Assembly: GCA_023383015.1 (NCBI GenBank)
Contig: JAHDXW010000033.1
Coordinates: 1-41,046 of the forward strand
Length of the DNA stretch: 41,046 nt
Direction of reading: 5' to 3'
DNA from: Paracoccaceae bacterium
GTDB taxonomy: Bacteria > Pseudomonadota > Alphaproteobacteria > Rhodobacterales > Rhodobacteraceae
The notes below the pieces were generated by a model. The model was not told where the DNA came from. It saw only the letters and a list, made by a program, of their open reading frames with translations, and searched no databases. Shown here one piece after another: positions 25,553-34,000 of the stretch. Position 1 is the first letter of the stretch, and each line of letters begins with the position of its first letter. A program made the translations under genes and the position numbers.

Positions 25553-26443
25553 TCAGTCGGGGTCGACCGCATAGCGGCCGAGGGTGCCGGGATCGGCGCG
25601 GTTCAGGATCACCCCGAAGAGTTGCGTGCGCCCCTCGAAGGCCTGCTCGCAGGCGGTGACGTCGCGCGGAAGGGTGCGGGTGGCGTCGGCCACCAGAAGC
25701 ACGCCGTCGACCAGCGGCAGGAAGGCGGTGACATCGTCGCGGCCGAGGGCCGGCGGCAGGTCGTAGACGACGGCGTCGGGTTCGAGGGTCTCGGTCATCG
25801 CGCCAAGGATGTCGGCGGTCGAAGGCTCCTGCAGCAGTTCGGCCGCGTCGGCGGCGGCCTCGTCGTTCAGCCCCAGCGCCAGGTTCGGCCCGACCCGCAG
25901 CAGATGCCCGGCCATCGCCCTGCGGGCCCGCAGCAGGGCCGGCAGCGAGGCGGGCGCGGCGACGCCGAGCGCGGCGGCAAGGCCCGGCCGGCGCAGGTCG
26001 AGGTCGACGAGGATGCAGCGCGCCGAGGGTCGGCGGGCGAGGCTGAGGGCGAGGTTGGCCGCCACCACCGTCTTGCCGCAGCCGCGGGTGGGCGAGGTGA
26101 TGGCAACCCGGCGCCAACCGTGATCCTCCATCGCCTGCATCAGCCGGGTGCGCAGCAAGTCGAAGGCGGCAGTGGCCGGGTGGTCGGGGTCGCGGGCGAC
26201 GATGCGGGCTCGGGCCAGCGCGGCGGGGTCGGGCGAGACCTCGGGCAGCGCGGCCCAGGCCTCGGCGACGTCGCCGCGCGGCGGCAGGAGCGGGCCGCTG
26301 AGCGGGAAGCGGGCGACATTGGAGCCCGCGGAGATGGCCGGGGCCCCGGCCGGGCGGCCGAAGCGGAACGGCGAGCGTGCGGCCGGGGCGGCCCAGCCGC
26401 CCGACCTGGCCCCCCCGGGGCCACCTGTGCGATCCGCGCTCAT
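25553..26443 (-). CDS. BY-kinase/CpsD-like ATPase for exopolysaccharide synthesis
   Basis: The 296-residue product belongs to the P-loop ATPases that act as tyrosine kinases or chain-length partners in polysaccharide export. The Walker A motif is TSPTRGCGKTVVAANLAL, the Walker A' is CILVDLDLRRPGLA, and Walker B lies in AVVYDLPPAL. The N-terminal 85 residues are Pro/Gly-rich and variable. The usual C-terminal tyrosine cluster is missing: after FGVILNRAD the chain ends in GRYAVDPD with a single Tyr. It may therefore not autophosphorylate in the usual way. ATG26443 is chosen for its GGTGGAG ribosome site; ATG26506 is a possible earlier start. The Wzz-like gene follows after 9 bases. Confidence 0.82.
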   Translation of the reverse strand: MSADRTGGPGGARSGGWAAPAARSPFRFGRPAGAPAISAGSNVARFPLSGPLLPPRGDVAEAWAALPEVSPDPAALARARIVARDPDHPATAAFDLLRTRLMQAMEDHGWRRVAITSPTRGCGKTVVAANLALSLARRPSARCILVDLDLRRPGLAAALGVAAPASLPALLRARRAMAGHLLRVGPNLALGLNDEAAADAAELLQEPSTADILGAMTETLEPDAVVYDLPPALGRDDVTAFLPLVDGVLLVADATRTLPRDVTACEQAFEGRTQLFGVILNRADPGTLGRYAVDPD

Positions 26444-26801
26444 CTCGAGGATCTCCACCTCGCCCCGCGGCTGCGGGCCCTGTCCGGGATGGGTGCCGAC
26501 TGCCATGCGACCGCCAAATCCTGCTGCGCCACGGACATCGTCCGGACGGGTTGCTCCGATGCCCCGACCCGCGCGCGGCAGGTGGCGGCCCCTGACGCGC
26601 CACCCGGCCGCCCGCCGAATGGCGGCCGGCCCCGGCCTGGTGACTCGTCCGGGCCCCCGCCCAGCACCACTGCTGATAGCAGAGGGGCATGGCGAAAGGA
26701 AGGCAGAGCCCGGGCGGGGCCGGGCGCCACCACAGGGCGTTGCCGTGGCGGGGAGGGCATGGCAGGCTTGCCGCGGCGGCCGGGGGCGGGGGACGGGCGG
26801 G
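26444..26801. other. Divergent intergenic region of the polysaccharide locus
   Basis: This stretch between the ATPase and glycosyltransferase genes holds no gene I can support. A short inverted repeat CTGCT-GAT-AGCAG stands at 26670-26682 in a slightly AT-richer patch, and could be part of a promoter or operator for either direction. No clear -35/-10 pair is visible. Confidence 0.4.
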
Positions 26802-28094
26802 ATGGGCGACGCGGCGGAGGCGGGGCCGAAGGTGCTGATCGTGGCGCCCAACGCCTCGTCGCGCTTCGGCGGCGAGGCGTTCCTGCCGCTGCGCCACTTC
26901 GAGTTCCTGCGCGCCCGCGGGGTGCCGGCGACGCTGCTCGTGCATGCCCGCAACCGCGACGACCTCGGCCGCCGGCTTGCCGCGCATGCCGGCGACATCG
27001 TCTATCTCGAGGACACTTGGCTGCACCGGATGCTGTGGCGGCTGGGCCGGGCTCTGCCGCGGCGGCTGGCGGAGGCGCTGGTGATGCCGGCGCTGACGCT
27101 GGTGACCGAGATCGACCTGCGCCGGCCGGTGCGGGCGCTGGTCAAGGCCGGGCGGGCCGAGGTGATCCACCAGCCGATCCCGGTCTCGCCCCGGGCGCCC
27201 TCGGCGATCTGGGGCATGGGCGTGCCGGTGGTGATCGGGCCGATGAACGGAGCGATGACCTACCCGCCGGGCTACGAGGACCATCCCGGCGCCCCCGCGG
27301 CCCGCTTCGTCGGCCTGGCGCGGGGCCTTGCGGTGGCGCTGAACCGGCTGCTGCCGGGCAAGCGGCGGGCCGCGGCGCTGCTGGTCGCCAACCCGCGCAC
27401 GCGCGCGGCGCTGCCGGTGGCGGGCCACGCGCGGGTGATCGAGATGGTCGAGAACGGGGTCGACCTGTCCACCTTCGCCCCGCCGGAGGGGCGCCCGCCT
27501 CGGCTGCCGGACGCGCCCTTCCGGCTGGTGTTCATGGGCCGGCTGGTGGCGCTGAAGGGCCTTGACTTCGGGCTCCGGGCGCTGGCCATGGCGCGCGCGG
27601 CGGGTGCCGACATCGGCCTCGACATCCTCGGCGACGGCGATGACCGCGCGCGGCTGGAGGCCATCGCAGCGGCCGAGGGGGTGGCGGGGGCGGTGCGCTT
27701 CCTGGGCTTCCTGCCGCAGGACGGCTGCGCGGCCGTCCTTGCCGGGGCGGACGCGCTGATCCTGCCGTCGCTGCAGGAATGCGGCGGCGCGGTGGTGCTG
27801 GAGGCGATGGCGATGGGGCTGCCGGTGATCGCCTCGGACTGGGGCGGGCCGGCGGACTACCTCGACCGCGGCTGCGGCCTGCTTGTCCATCCGGTGCCCC
27901 GCGACAGCTTTGCCGCCCGGCTGGCGGAGGCGATGCTGGCGCTCTGGCGCGATCCCGCGGCGGCGCGGTCGATGGGTGCGGCGGGGGCGCGGAAAGTGCG
28001 CGCCGAGTTCGACTGGGAACGCAAGGCCGACCGGATGCTGGAACTGTACCGCGACCTCCTGGGGCGTGGCCCGCCGCCGCTGCCCCCGCCGTGA
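26802..28094 (+). CDS. GT4-family glycosyltransferase
   Basis: The 430-residue product is a GT-B fold retaining glycosyltransferase. The N-terminal half begins VLIVAPNASSRFGGEAFLPL, with the donor/acceptor loop FGGEAF. The C-terminal half starts near 225 (FRLVFMGRLVALKGLDFGLR) and has LDILGDGDDRARLE and the signature SLQECGGAVVLEAMAMGLPVI, whose two Glu residues fit the E-x7-E motif. The lone glycosyltransferase next to a Wzz-like protein and its ATPase suggests a step in exopolysaccharide synthesis. The sugar is unknown. ATG26802 follows GGGACGGGCGGG. It is convergent with the Lrp gene. Confidence 0.88.
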   Translation: MGDAAEAGPKVLIVAPNASSRFGGEAFLPLRHFEFLRARGVPATLLVHARNRDDLGRRLAAHAGDIVYLEDTWLHRMLWRLGRALPRRLAEALVMPALTLVTEIDLRRPVRALVKAGRAEVIHQPIPVSPRAPSAIWGMGVPVVIGPMNGAMTYPPGYEDHPGAPAARFVGLARGLAVALNRLLPGKRRAAALLVANPRTRAALPVAGHARVIEMVENGVDLSTFAPPEGRPPRLPDAPFRLVFMGRLVALKGLDFGLRALAMARAAGADIGLDILGDGDDRARLEAIAAAEGVAGAVRFLGFLPQDGCAAVLAGADALILPSLQECGGAVVLEAMAMGLPVIASDWGGPADYLDRGCGLLVHPVPRDSFAARLAEAMLALWRDPAAARSMGAAGARKVRAEFDWERKADRMLELYRDLLGRGPPPLPPP

Positions 28095-28112
28095 CGGCCG
28101 CGCCGGCGGGGG

Positions 28113-28574
28113 TCAGACCGGCATCGCCGTCGTCTGCACCACCCGCCGCAGGGCGAAGGAGGACTGCATCTTGGCCACCCCCGGCAGGCGGGCGAGGTGC
28201 TGGCGGTGGATGCGGGCGAAATCCTCGGTGTCCTCGGCCACCACCTTCAGGAGGTAGTCTGCGGTACCGGCCATCAGGTGGCATTCGAGCACGTCGGGGA
28301 TGCGCGCCACGGCGCGCTCGAAGGCATCGAGGGTGTCGTCGGCCTGGCCGGCGAGCGTGATCTCGACGAAGACGGTCGTCGGCCGGCCGAGGCGGCGGGC
28401 GTCGAGCAGGGCGACGTAGCCGGCGATGTAGCCCTCCGCCTCCAGCCGCTGGACGCGGCGGTGGCAGGCCGAGGGGGAGAGGTGGATGCGCTCGGCCAGC
28501 TCGGCGTTGGTGATCCGTCCGTGCCGCTGCAGTACCTCGAGGATCCGGCGGTCGGTGGCGTCGAGCTGGGGCAT
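28113..28574 (-). CDS. Lrp/AsnC-family transcriptional regulator
   Basis: The 153-residue protein has an N-terminal helix-turn-helix (LDATDRRILEVLQRHGRITN, AELAERIHLSPSACHRRVQRLE) and a C-terminal RAM domain (TVFVEITLAGQADDTLDAFE, VLECHLMAGTADYLLKV), which binds amino acids and forms octamers. It is divergent from alanine dehydrogenase, the same arrangement as AldR-type regulators that activate ald in response to alanine. By context it should control ald and itself, probably through the GATACT repeats in between. ATG28574 gives the standard MPQLDATD start; the upstream open frame adds no conserved residues. Confidence 0.92.
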   Translation of the reverse strand: MPQLDATDRRILEVLQRHGRITNAELAERIHLSPSACHRRVQRLEAEGYIAGYVALLDARRLGRPTTVFVEITLAGQADDTLDAFERAVARIPDVLECHLMAGTADYLLKVVAEDTEDFARIHRQHLARLPGVAKMQSSFALRRVVQTTAMPV

Positions 28575-28581
28575 GGCGCAA

Positions 28582-28681
28582 GATACTTCGTCAAGGCGAC
28601 AAGATCGCCGCAGATACTGCCGCGAAGGGGCCAAGCGGCAAGCCAGAAGTCAATACCCTTGCGCGGCGCTGCCGGGATACT
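28582..28681. promoter_or_regulatory. Three GATACT direct repeats between lrp and ald
   Basis: GATACT stands at 28582-28587, 28613-28618 and 28676-28681. The spacings are 31 and 63 bases, close to three and six turns of the helix, so all three face one side of the DNA. The first two are preceded by A-rich bases (AAGATACT, CAGATACT). This fits binding of a multimeric Lrp-type regulator that wraps DNA. The ald ribosome site follows at about 28698. Confidence 0.45.
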
Positions 28682-28709
28682 GCGCCCGCATCCGACAGGG
28701 AGGAATGAA

Positions 28710-29828
28710 ATGCGCATCGGCTGTCCGAGGGAAGTCAAGGCGCAGGAATACCGCGTGGGGCTGACACCCCACGCCGCCCGCGAGGCGGTGGCGCACGGCC
28801 ACGAGGTGGTGGTGGAGGCCGGGGCCGGGGCGGGGGCGGGCTTTCCGGACGCCGACTATCTGGCCGCCGGGGCGCGCATCGTCGACACCGCCGCGGAGGT
28901 GTTCGCCGCTGCCGAGCTGATCGTCAAGGTCAAGGAGCCGCAGCCGGCCGAGCGGGCGCTGCTGCGCGAGGGACAGGTGCTGTTCACCTATCTTCACCTC
29001 GCCCCCGACCCCGACCAGACGCGCGATCTGATCGCCTCGGGCGTCACCGCCCTCGCGTATGAGACGGTGACCGACGTCCAGGGAGGGCTGCCGCTGCTGG
29101 CGCCGATGTCGGAGGTGGCGGGCCGGCTGGCCCCGCAGGTTGGCGCCTGGACGCTGCAGAAGGCCAACGGCGGGCGCGGCGTGCTGATGGGCGGCGTGCC
29201 CGGCGTCGCGGCGGCGCGGGTGGTGGTGATCGGCGGCGGCGTCGTCGGCACCCATGCGGCCCGGGTGGCTGCCGGCATGGGCGCGCATGTGACCGTGCTC
29301 GACCGCTCGCTGCCGCGGCTGCGCTACCTGGACGACGTCTTCGGCGGGCAGTTCGGCACCCGCTTCGCCACTGCCGGCGCGCTGGCCGAACTTCTGCCCG
29401 AGGCCGACCTCGTGATCGGGGCGGTGCTGATCCCCGGGGCGGCGGCGCCCAAGCTGGTGCGCCGGGCCGATCTGGCGACGATGAAGCCCGGCGCCGCGAT
29501 CGTCGACGTGGCGATCGACCAGGGCGGCTGCGTGGAGACCGCGCGGCCGACAACCCATGAGGACCCGATCTATGCCGTGGACGGCATCCTGCACTACTGC
29601 GTGGCCAACATGCCCGGGGCGGTGGCGCGGACCTCGACCCAGGCGCTCGGCAACGCCACCATGCCGTTCATGCTGGCCATCGCCGACAAGGGCTGGCGCA
29701 AGGCCTGCGAGGACGACCCGCATCTGCTGGCGGGCCTCAATGTCCATGCCGGGCACCTGACCTACTACGCCGTCGGCCGGGCGCTCGGGATCGACGTGCT
29801 GGCGCCGCATCTGGCGCTGAAGCGCTGA
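28710..29828 (+). CDS. ald: Alanine dehydrogenase
   Basis: Ald interconverts L-alanine and pyruvate plus ammonia with NAD. The 372-residue protein starts MRIGCPREVKAQEYRVGLTP, holding the substrate Arg and Lys region, and includes VKVKEPQPAE, HLAPDP and the NAD-binding VVVIGGGVVGTHAARVAAGMG. VDVAIDQGGCVETARPTTH and YCVANMPGAVARTST are also family hallmarks. GGGAGG stands six bases before ATG28710; a nearby ATG at 28705 is out of frame. The divergent Lrp-type gene is the probable regulator. Together with sdaA elsewhere in the window it supports amino-acid use as a carbon and nitrogen source. Confidence 0.96.
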   Translation: MRIGCPREVKAQEYRVGLTPHAAREAVAHGHEVVVEAGAGAGAGFPDADYLAAGARIVDTAAEVFAAAELIVKVKEPQPAERALLREGQVLFTYLHLAPDPDQTRDLIASGVTALAYETVTDVQGGLPLLAPMSEVAGRLAPQVGAWTLQKANGGRGVLMGGVPGVAAARVVVIGGGVVGTHAARVAAGMGAHVTVLDRSLPRLRYLDDVFGGQFGTRFATAGALAELLPEADLVIGAVLIPGAAAPKLVRRADLATMKPGAAIVDVAIDQGGCVETARPTTHEDPIYAVDGILHYCVANMPGAVARTSTQALGNATMPFMLAIADKGWRKACEDDPHLLAGLNVHAGHLTYYAVGRALGIDVLAPHLALKR

Positions 29829-29843
29829 TGTGAAGGGGCGAGG

Positions 29844-29876
29844 CCCGGCCCCGCGCCGGTCGGGTGCGGGGCCGGG
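29844..29876. terminator. GC hairpin between convergent ald and mscL
   Basis: A perfect 11-bp stem, CCCGGCCCCGC at 29844-29854 with GCGGGGCCGGG at 29866-29876, has an 11-base loop. It fills the 54-base gap between the two convergent genes and could serve both. No T-run follows. Confidence 0.55.
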
Positions 29877-29882
29877 GGCGTC

Positions 29883-30314
29883 TCAGCGCGCCTTCAGCAG
29901 GTCGCGGATCTCGGCCAGGAGTTCCTCCTGCGTCGGCCCGGCGGGCGCGGCGGGGGCGGGCGGCGCTTCCTTGGCCACCGCGTCGCGCGCCCGGTTGACC
30001 GCCTTGACGATCAGGAACACCACCCAGGCGATGATGAGGAAGTTCAGCACCGCCATCAGGAAGGCGCCGTAGGCGAAGATCGCGGCGCCCGAATCGCGCG
30101 CCGTCTGCAGCCCGGCCCCGTCGGGGACGCTGCCCGAGAGCACGAGGTAGAGGTTCGAGAAGTCGATTCCCCCGATGACCAGGCCGATGATCGGGTTGAT
30201 CAGGTCGGTCACGATCGAGTTCACGATCGCGGTGAACGCGGCGCCGATGATGATCCCCACCGCGAGGTCGAGCACGTTGCCCCGCGCGATGAAGGTACGA
30301 AATTCCTTGAGCAT
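29883..30314 (-). CDS. mscL: Large-conductance mechanosensitive channel
   Basis: MscL opens under membrane tension to release solutes during osmotic downshock. The 143-residue product begins [20 protein letters not shown], the amphipathic N-terminal helix and start of TM1. TM1 (about 14-40, [20 protein letters not shown]) carries the pore constriction, and TM2 lies near 80-102 ([19 protein letters not shown]). The cytoplasmic bundle helix at the end is preceded by an Ala/Pro-rich linker and reads [11 protein letters not shown]. The length is slightly above the E. coli protein. It stands alone, convergent with ald. Confidence 0.95.
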   Translation of the reverse strand: MLKEFRTFIARGNVLDLAVGIIIGAAFTAIVNSIVTDLINPIIGLVIGGIDFSNLYLVLSGSVPDGAGLQTARDSGAAIFAYGAFLMAVLNFLIIAWVVFLIVKAVNRARDAVAKEAPPAPAAPAGPTQEELLAEIRDLLKAR

Positions 30315-30447
30315 GCTCCCGGTCCCTTTCGTTGTTCCGGCGCGGGCTGGCCCCGTGTCCGTGGCTCAGGCCTAGCACGGGGCGGGGGCTTGGGGCAGCG
30401 GGGAATTCGTGGCAGGAACCGCCGACCGCGAACCGCAGGAGCAGCCG

Positions 30448-31149
30448 ATGCCCGACCTCGACGCCTTTCCGATCACCCGCCGCTGGCCGCCGCGCGACCC
30501 GCGCGCGATCCAGCTTTATTCCTTCCCCACGCCGAACGGGGTGAAGGTGTCGATCGCCCTTGAGGAACTCGGCCTGGCCTATGACGCCCACACCGTCTCG
30601 CTGATGCGCAACGACCAGTTCGACCCCGCCTTCCTGAGCCTCGCCCCGAACAACAAGATTCCTGCCATCCTTGACCCGGACGGGCCCGACGGGCAGCCGT
30701 TCGGGTTGTTCGAAACGGGGGCGATCCTCGTCTATCTTGCCGACAAGGCAGGTGCTCTCATCCCCGAGGCGGTGACGGGGCGCTACGAGGTGCTGCAGTG
30801 GCTGATGTTCCAGATGGGGGGCATCGGGCCGATGTTCGGCCAGCTCGGCTTCTTTCACGCCTTCGCCGGCCGCGAGATCGAGGATCCGCGCCCGAAGGAG
30901 CGCTACCGCGCCGAGGCCGAGCGGCTTCTGAGGGTGCTCGACGGCCGGCTGGCGGGCCGGGAGTGGGTGGCTGGGGCCTATTCGATCGCCGACATCGCCA
31001 TCGCCCCCTGGCTGCGCACGTTGCGCGATTTCTACAAGGCGGCCGACATCACCGGCTGGGACCGGCTTGCGCATGTGCCGGGCTACCTCGAGCGCTTCCT
31101 CGCGCGGCCGGCGGTGCAGCGCGGGCTGGTGCAGCCGCCGCGCGAGTAG
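30448..31149 (+). CDS. Glutathione transferase, YfcG/YghU-like (Nu class)
   Basis: The 233-residue product has an N-terminal thioredoxin-like domain (IQLYSFPTPNGVKVSIALEE) with the TPNG motif used by Nu-class enzymes to bind glutathione, and NNKIPAILDPDG with the conserved cis-Pro. LFETGAILVYLADK supplies the gamma-glutamyl-binding Glu/Thr. The C-terminal helical domain includes YSIADIAIAPWLR. These enzymes usually reduce disulfides rather than conjugate xenobiotics. ATG30448 is chosen since AGGAG stands 8 bases upstream; a GTG at 30409 is the alternative. It is convergent with the phosphoribosyltransferase gene, 18 bases apart. Confidence 0.9.
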   Translation: MPDLDAFPITRRWPPRDPRAIQLYSFPTPNGVKVSIALEELGLAYDAHTVSLMRNDQFDPAFLSLAPNNKIPAILDPDGPDGQPFGLFETGAILVYLADKAGALIPEAVTGRYEVLQWLMFQMGGIGPMFGQLGFFHAFAGREIEDPRPKERYRAEAERLLRVLDGRLAGREWVAGAYSIADIAIAPWLRTLRDFYKAADITGWDRLAHVPGYLERFLARPAVQRGLVQPPRE

Positions 31150-31167
31150 GCCCTGCGCGGCGCGCGC

Positions 31168-31803
31168 TCAGTTCGCGGCGAGCAGGGCGGCGACGGTGTC
31201 GTCCTCGACCTGCGTGAAGTCGTCGTAATGGGCGCCGACGGCCGTGAAGGGGCGCGGCGTCGCGAGGCAGAGGACGCGGTCGACCGCCGGGGCGATGGCG
31301 GCGAGCGCCTCGGCCGGGGCGACCGGCACGGCGACGATCACCGCCCTCGGGCCAAGCCGGGCGAGGCCCTTCAGCGCCGCCCGGAGGGTGGCGCCGGTGG
31401 CGATGCCGTCGTCGACGACGATCGCCGTGCGGCCTGCGAGCGCCGCCGGCGGCCGCCCGCCGCGGAAGCGGGCCCGGCGGGCGGCGATCTCGGCGGCCTT
31501 ATGCGCGACGGCGGGGGCGAAATCAGCCTCGGCAAGGCCGGCCATCGCCAGCACCTCGGGGTTGAAGACCGCCTCGACCCCGCCGCCGGCCTCGACCACG
31601 GCGCCGGCGGCAAGCTCTTCCTGTCCCGGCAGGCCGAGCTTGCGCACGAGCAGCACGTCGAGCGGCGCGCCGAGGCGGCGGGCGACCGGCACCGCCACCG
31701 GCACGCCGCCGCGCGGCAGGGCAAGGACGACGGGCGCCTCGGGGGCGAGCGCGGCGAGCCGTTCGGCCAGCGCCGCGCCGGCCTCGCTGCGGTTGCGGAA
31801 CAT
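31168..31803 (-). CDS. Phosphoribosyltransferase family protein
   Basis: The 211-residue protein has the type I PRTase fold. The PRPP-binding loop is IVVDDGIATGATLRAAL, with the two acidic residues and TGAT. VVLALPRGGVPVAVPVA and DVLLVRKLGLPGQEELAAGAV supply the other PRPP and pyrophosphate loops. This set is typical of the uncharacterised PRTase group sometimes fused to dienelactone-hydrolase or erythromycin-esterase domains; here it stands alone. The substrate base is unknown. ATG31803 follows GGGAGGG. It lies 82 bases upstream of the end of glyS on the same strand order (glyS is transcribed towards it), so read-through from glyS is possible. Confidence 0.85.
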   Translation of the reverse strand: MFRNRSEAGAALAERLAALAPEAPVVLALPRGGVPVAVPVARRLGAPLDVLLVRKLGLPGQEELAAGAVVEAGGGVEAVFNPEVLAMAGLAEADFAPAVAHKAAEIAARRARFRGGRPPAALAGRTAIVVDDGIATGATLRAALKGLARLGPRAVIVAVPVAPAEALAAIAPAVDRVLCLATPRPFTAVGAHYDDFTQVEDDTVAALLAAN

Positions 31804-31885
31804 GGCGCGCCCTCCCGGCTGCCCCCGGCGGGGCAAGCCTAGGCGATCGCGGCCGGCGAGGGAACCGCCCCCCGGGGGGCGCGCC

Positions 31886-33997
31886 TCAGCCCTCGAGCCG
31901 CGCGAGGTCGGCGACGCTGCGGCAGGTCTCGCGGATGCGGTGCAGAAGGTTCAGCCGGTTGCGGCGGACGATGGCGTTGCCGGTGTTGACCTGCACCGCC
32001 TCGAAGAAGGCGTCGATGGGCGCGCGCAGCGCGGCGAGGGTGGCCATGGCCCCGGCGAAGTCCTCGGCCGCCATCGCCGGGGCCAGCGCGGCCTCGGCGG
32101 CGTCGAGCGCGGCGAAGAGCGCGGCCTCGGCGGGGTCGGCGGCCAGCCGCGCCTCGGCGCCGAAGGAGTATTCGACGCCGTCCTTCGCCTCGGCCTGGGC
32201 GAGGATGTTGGCGGCGCGGCGGAAGCCCTGGACGAGGTTTCCGCCGTCGTCGGTCTTGAGGAACGCCGACAGCGCCTCGGCGCGCCTGACCAGCAGGGTG
32301 AGGTCGTCGTTGCCCGGCATGGCGAGGCAGGCGTCGATCACGTCATGGCGGATGCCTGCCTCGCGCAGATGCACCTTGAGGCGGTCGTGGAGGAAGGCGA
32401 GGAGATCCGCTGATGTTGCAGAAGTGTCAGCCCCAGGCGTCGCTGCGCCGAAGTACACCGCGAAATGTTGTGCCAGATGTTGCAGAAGTGAAAGCCGCGC
32501 AGCGTTCGAAACTACCAGCCTGATCACCCCCAGTGCCGCCCGCCGCAGCGCGTAGGGGTCCTTGGACCCCGTCGGCTTCTCGTCGATCGCCCAGAACCCG
32601 GCCAGCGTGTCGAGCTTGTCGGCCAGCGCCACCGCCACCGAGACCGGCTGTGACGGCACCGCGTCCGAGGGGCCGAGGGGTTGGTAGTGCTCCCGGCAGG
32701 CCGCCGCCACCGCCTCGGGCAGGCCGGCGGCGCGGGCGTAGTGGGCGCCCATGATCCCCTGAAGCTCGGGAAACTCGCCCACCATGGCCGAGCGCAGGTC
32801 GGCCTTGGCGACCCGCGCGGCCTCGGCGGCAAGGTCGGGCGGGGCGCCGACCAGCGGCGCAAGTTCGCGCGCCAGCGCCTCGATGCGCGCCACGCGGTCG
32901 GCCTGGCTGCCGAGCCGGCCGTGGAAGGTGACGGCCGCGAGCCCCTCGGCCATGCCCTCGAGCCCGCGCGTGCGCACCGTGCGCAGATCGTTGTCCCAGA
33001 AGAAGCGGGCGTCGGCGAGGCGGGCGGCAAGGACGCGGGCGTTGCCGGCAAGGATGGTGGCGCCGCCGTCGGCGGTCTCGCAGTTGGCGACGGTCAGGAA
33101 GCCCTCGATGCGGCCGGTGGCGGGGTTGCGGGCAGAGAAGAACTTCTGGTGCTCGCGCATCGAGGTCTGCAGGACCTCGGCGGGCAGGTGCAGGAACTCT
33201 GCCGCGATCGTGCCCATCAGCACCACCGGCCATTCGACGAGCCCCGCCACCTCCTCCTCGAGCCGGGCGTCGGGGACGACCTCGAGCCCGCGGGCGAAGG
33301 CGAGGCTGGTCGCCTCGGCCCGGATGCAGGCGATGCGTTCCCCAGGGTCGAGCATCACCTTCGCCGCCCGCAGCCGGCGGGCGTAATCCTCGGGCCCGGT
33401 GACGGCCAGGCGGCCGGGGGCCATGAAGCGGTGGCCCTCGGTGGTGGTGCCGGCCGCGATGCCGTCGATCGCCGGCGGCACGGCGGTGGCGCCGGCGGCA
33501 TCGGCCAGCAGGCACAGGATCGACCTGAGCGGCCTGACCCAGCGCAGCGCCCCGTCCGCGGCCGAGGCGGCGCCCCAGCGCATCGACTTCGGCCAGGGAA
33601 AGTCGCGGACGGTGCGCCCGACCACCTCGGCGACGATCGCCGCGGCCGGGCGGCCGGGCCGCTCGATCGTTGCGACGAAGACCTCGGCCTTGCCGATCAC
33701 GCGCACCTCGAGTGCCTCGCGCGAAAGCCCGGTGGCGCGCAGGAAGCCCGCGATCGCGGCCTCCGGGGCGTCGGTGCGCGGGCCCTTGCGCTCCTCGCGC
33801 AGGCCCGGGCTGGCGGCCGCAAGCCCGTGCACGGCCAGCGCCAGCCGCCGCGGCGTGGACCAGGCGCGGGCGCCGGCGTAGGTCAGCCCCGCCTCGACCA
33901 GCCCCTCGGTGACCAGCCGGCGCAGGTCCTCGCGCGCCCGCGGCTGCATGCGCGCGGGGATTTCCTCGGAGAGAAGCTCGAGCAGCAGGTCGGGCAT
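31886..33997 (-). CDS. glyS: Glycine-tRNA ligase beta subunit
   Basis: GlyS is the tRNA-binding beta chain of the tetrameric bacterial glycyl-tRNA synthetase. The 703 residues begin MPDLLLELLSEEIPARMQPRA and include FPWPKSMRW, TTTEGHRFM, LPAEVLQTSMREHQKFFSAR and, towards the C terminus, FHDRLKVHLREAGIRHDVIDA (with Leu for Phe at one place here). An anticodon-binding-like helical domain ends the chain. A low-GC stretch with direct repeats falls at about residues 490-530, in a variable loop region. It is the last gene of the glyQ-DUF6446-glyS operon, starting 3 bases after the middle gene. Confidence 0.96.
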   Translation of the reverse strand: MPDLLLELLSEEIPARMQPRAREDLRRLVTEGLVEAGLTYAGARAWSTPRRLALAVHGLAAASPGLREERKGPRTDAPEAAIAGFLRATGLSREALEVRVIGKAEVFVATIERPGRPAAAIVAEVVGRTVRDFPWPKSMRWGAASAADGALRWVRPLRSILCLLADAAGATAVPPAIDGIAAGTTTEGHRFMAPGRLAVTGPEDYARRLRAAKVMLDPGERIACIRAEATSLAFARGLEVVPDARLEEEVAGLVEWPVVLMGTIAAEFLHLPAEVLQTSMREHQKFFSARNPATGRIEGFLTVANCETADGGATILAGNARVLAARLADARFFWDNDLRTVRTRGLEGMAEGLAAVTFHGRLGSQADRVARIEALARELAPLVGAPPDLAAEAARVAKADLRSAMVGEFPELQGIMGAHYARAAGLPEAVAAACREHYQPLGPSDAVPSQPVSVAVALADKLDTLAGFWAIDEKPTGSKDPYALRRAALGVIRLVVSNAARLSLLQHLAQHFAVYFGAATPGADTSATSADLLAFLHDRLKVHLREAGIRHDVIDACLAMPGNDDLTLLVRRAEALSAFLKTDDGGNLVQGFRRAANILAQAEAKDGVEYSFGAEARLAADPAEAALFAALDAAEAALAPAMAAEDFAGAMATLAALRAPIDAFFEAVQVNTGNAIVRRNRLNLLHRIRETCRSVADLARLEG
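32412..32490 (-). repeat. 15-bp direct repeats in a low-GC patch of glyS
   Basis: GATGTTGCAGAAGTG stands at 32412-32426 and again at 32476-32490, 64 bases apart. Since 64 is not a multiple of three, the copies are read in different frames (SLLQHL and TSATS on the minus strand). By hand count the 110 bases 32411-32520 have 63 G or C (57 %), far below the surrounding gene. The patch encodes a stretch I do not find in glyS relatives that I remember. Confidence 0.75.
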
Positions 33998-34000
33998 GGG

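Noticed and set aside
25356-27890. An 844-codon minus-strand open frame across the glycosyltransferase and ATPase genes
   Set aside because: Both true genes have clear family motifs in other frames. This frame has none.
32500-32525. GTTCGAA in the low-GC patch of glyS, which resembles a tRNA T-loop and could mark a tRNA fragment or attachment site
   Set aside because: No pairing T-stem, acceptor or anticodon arm is present on either side.
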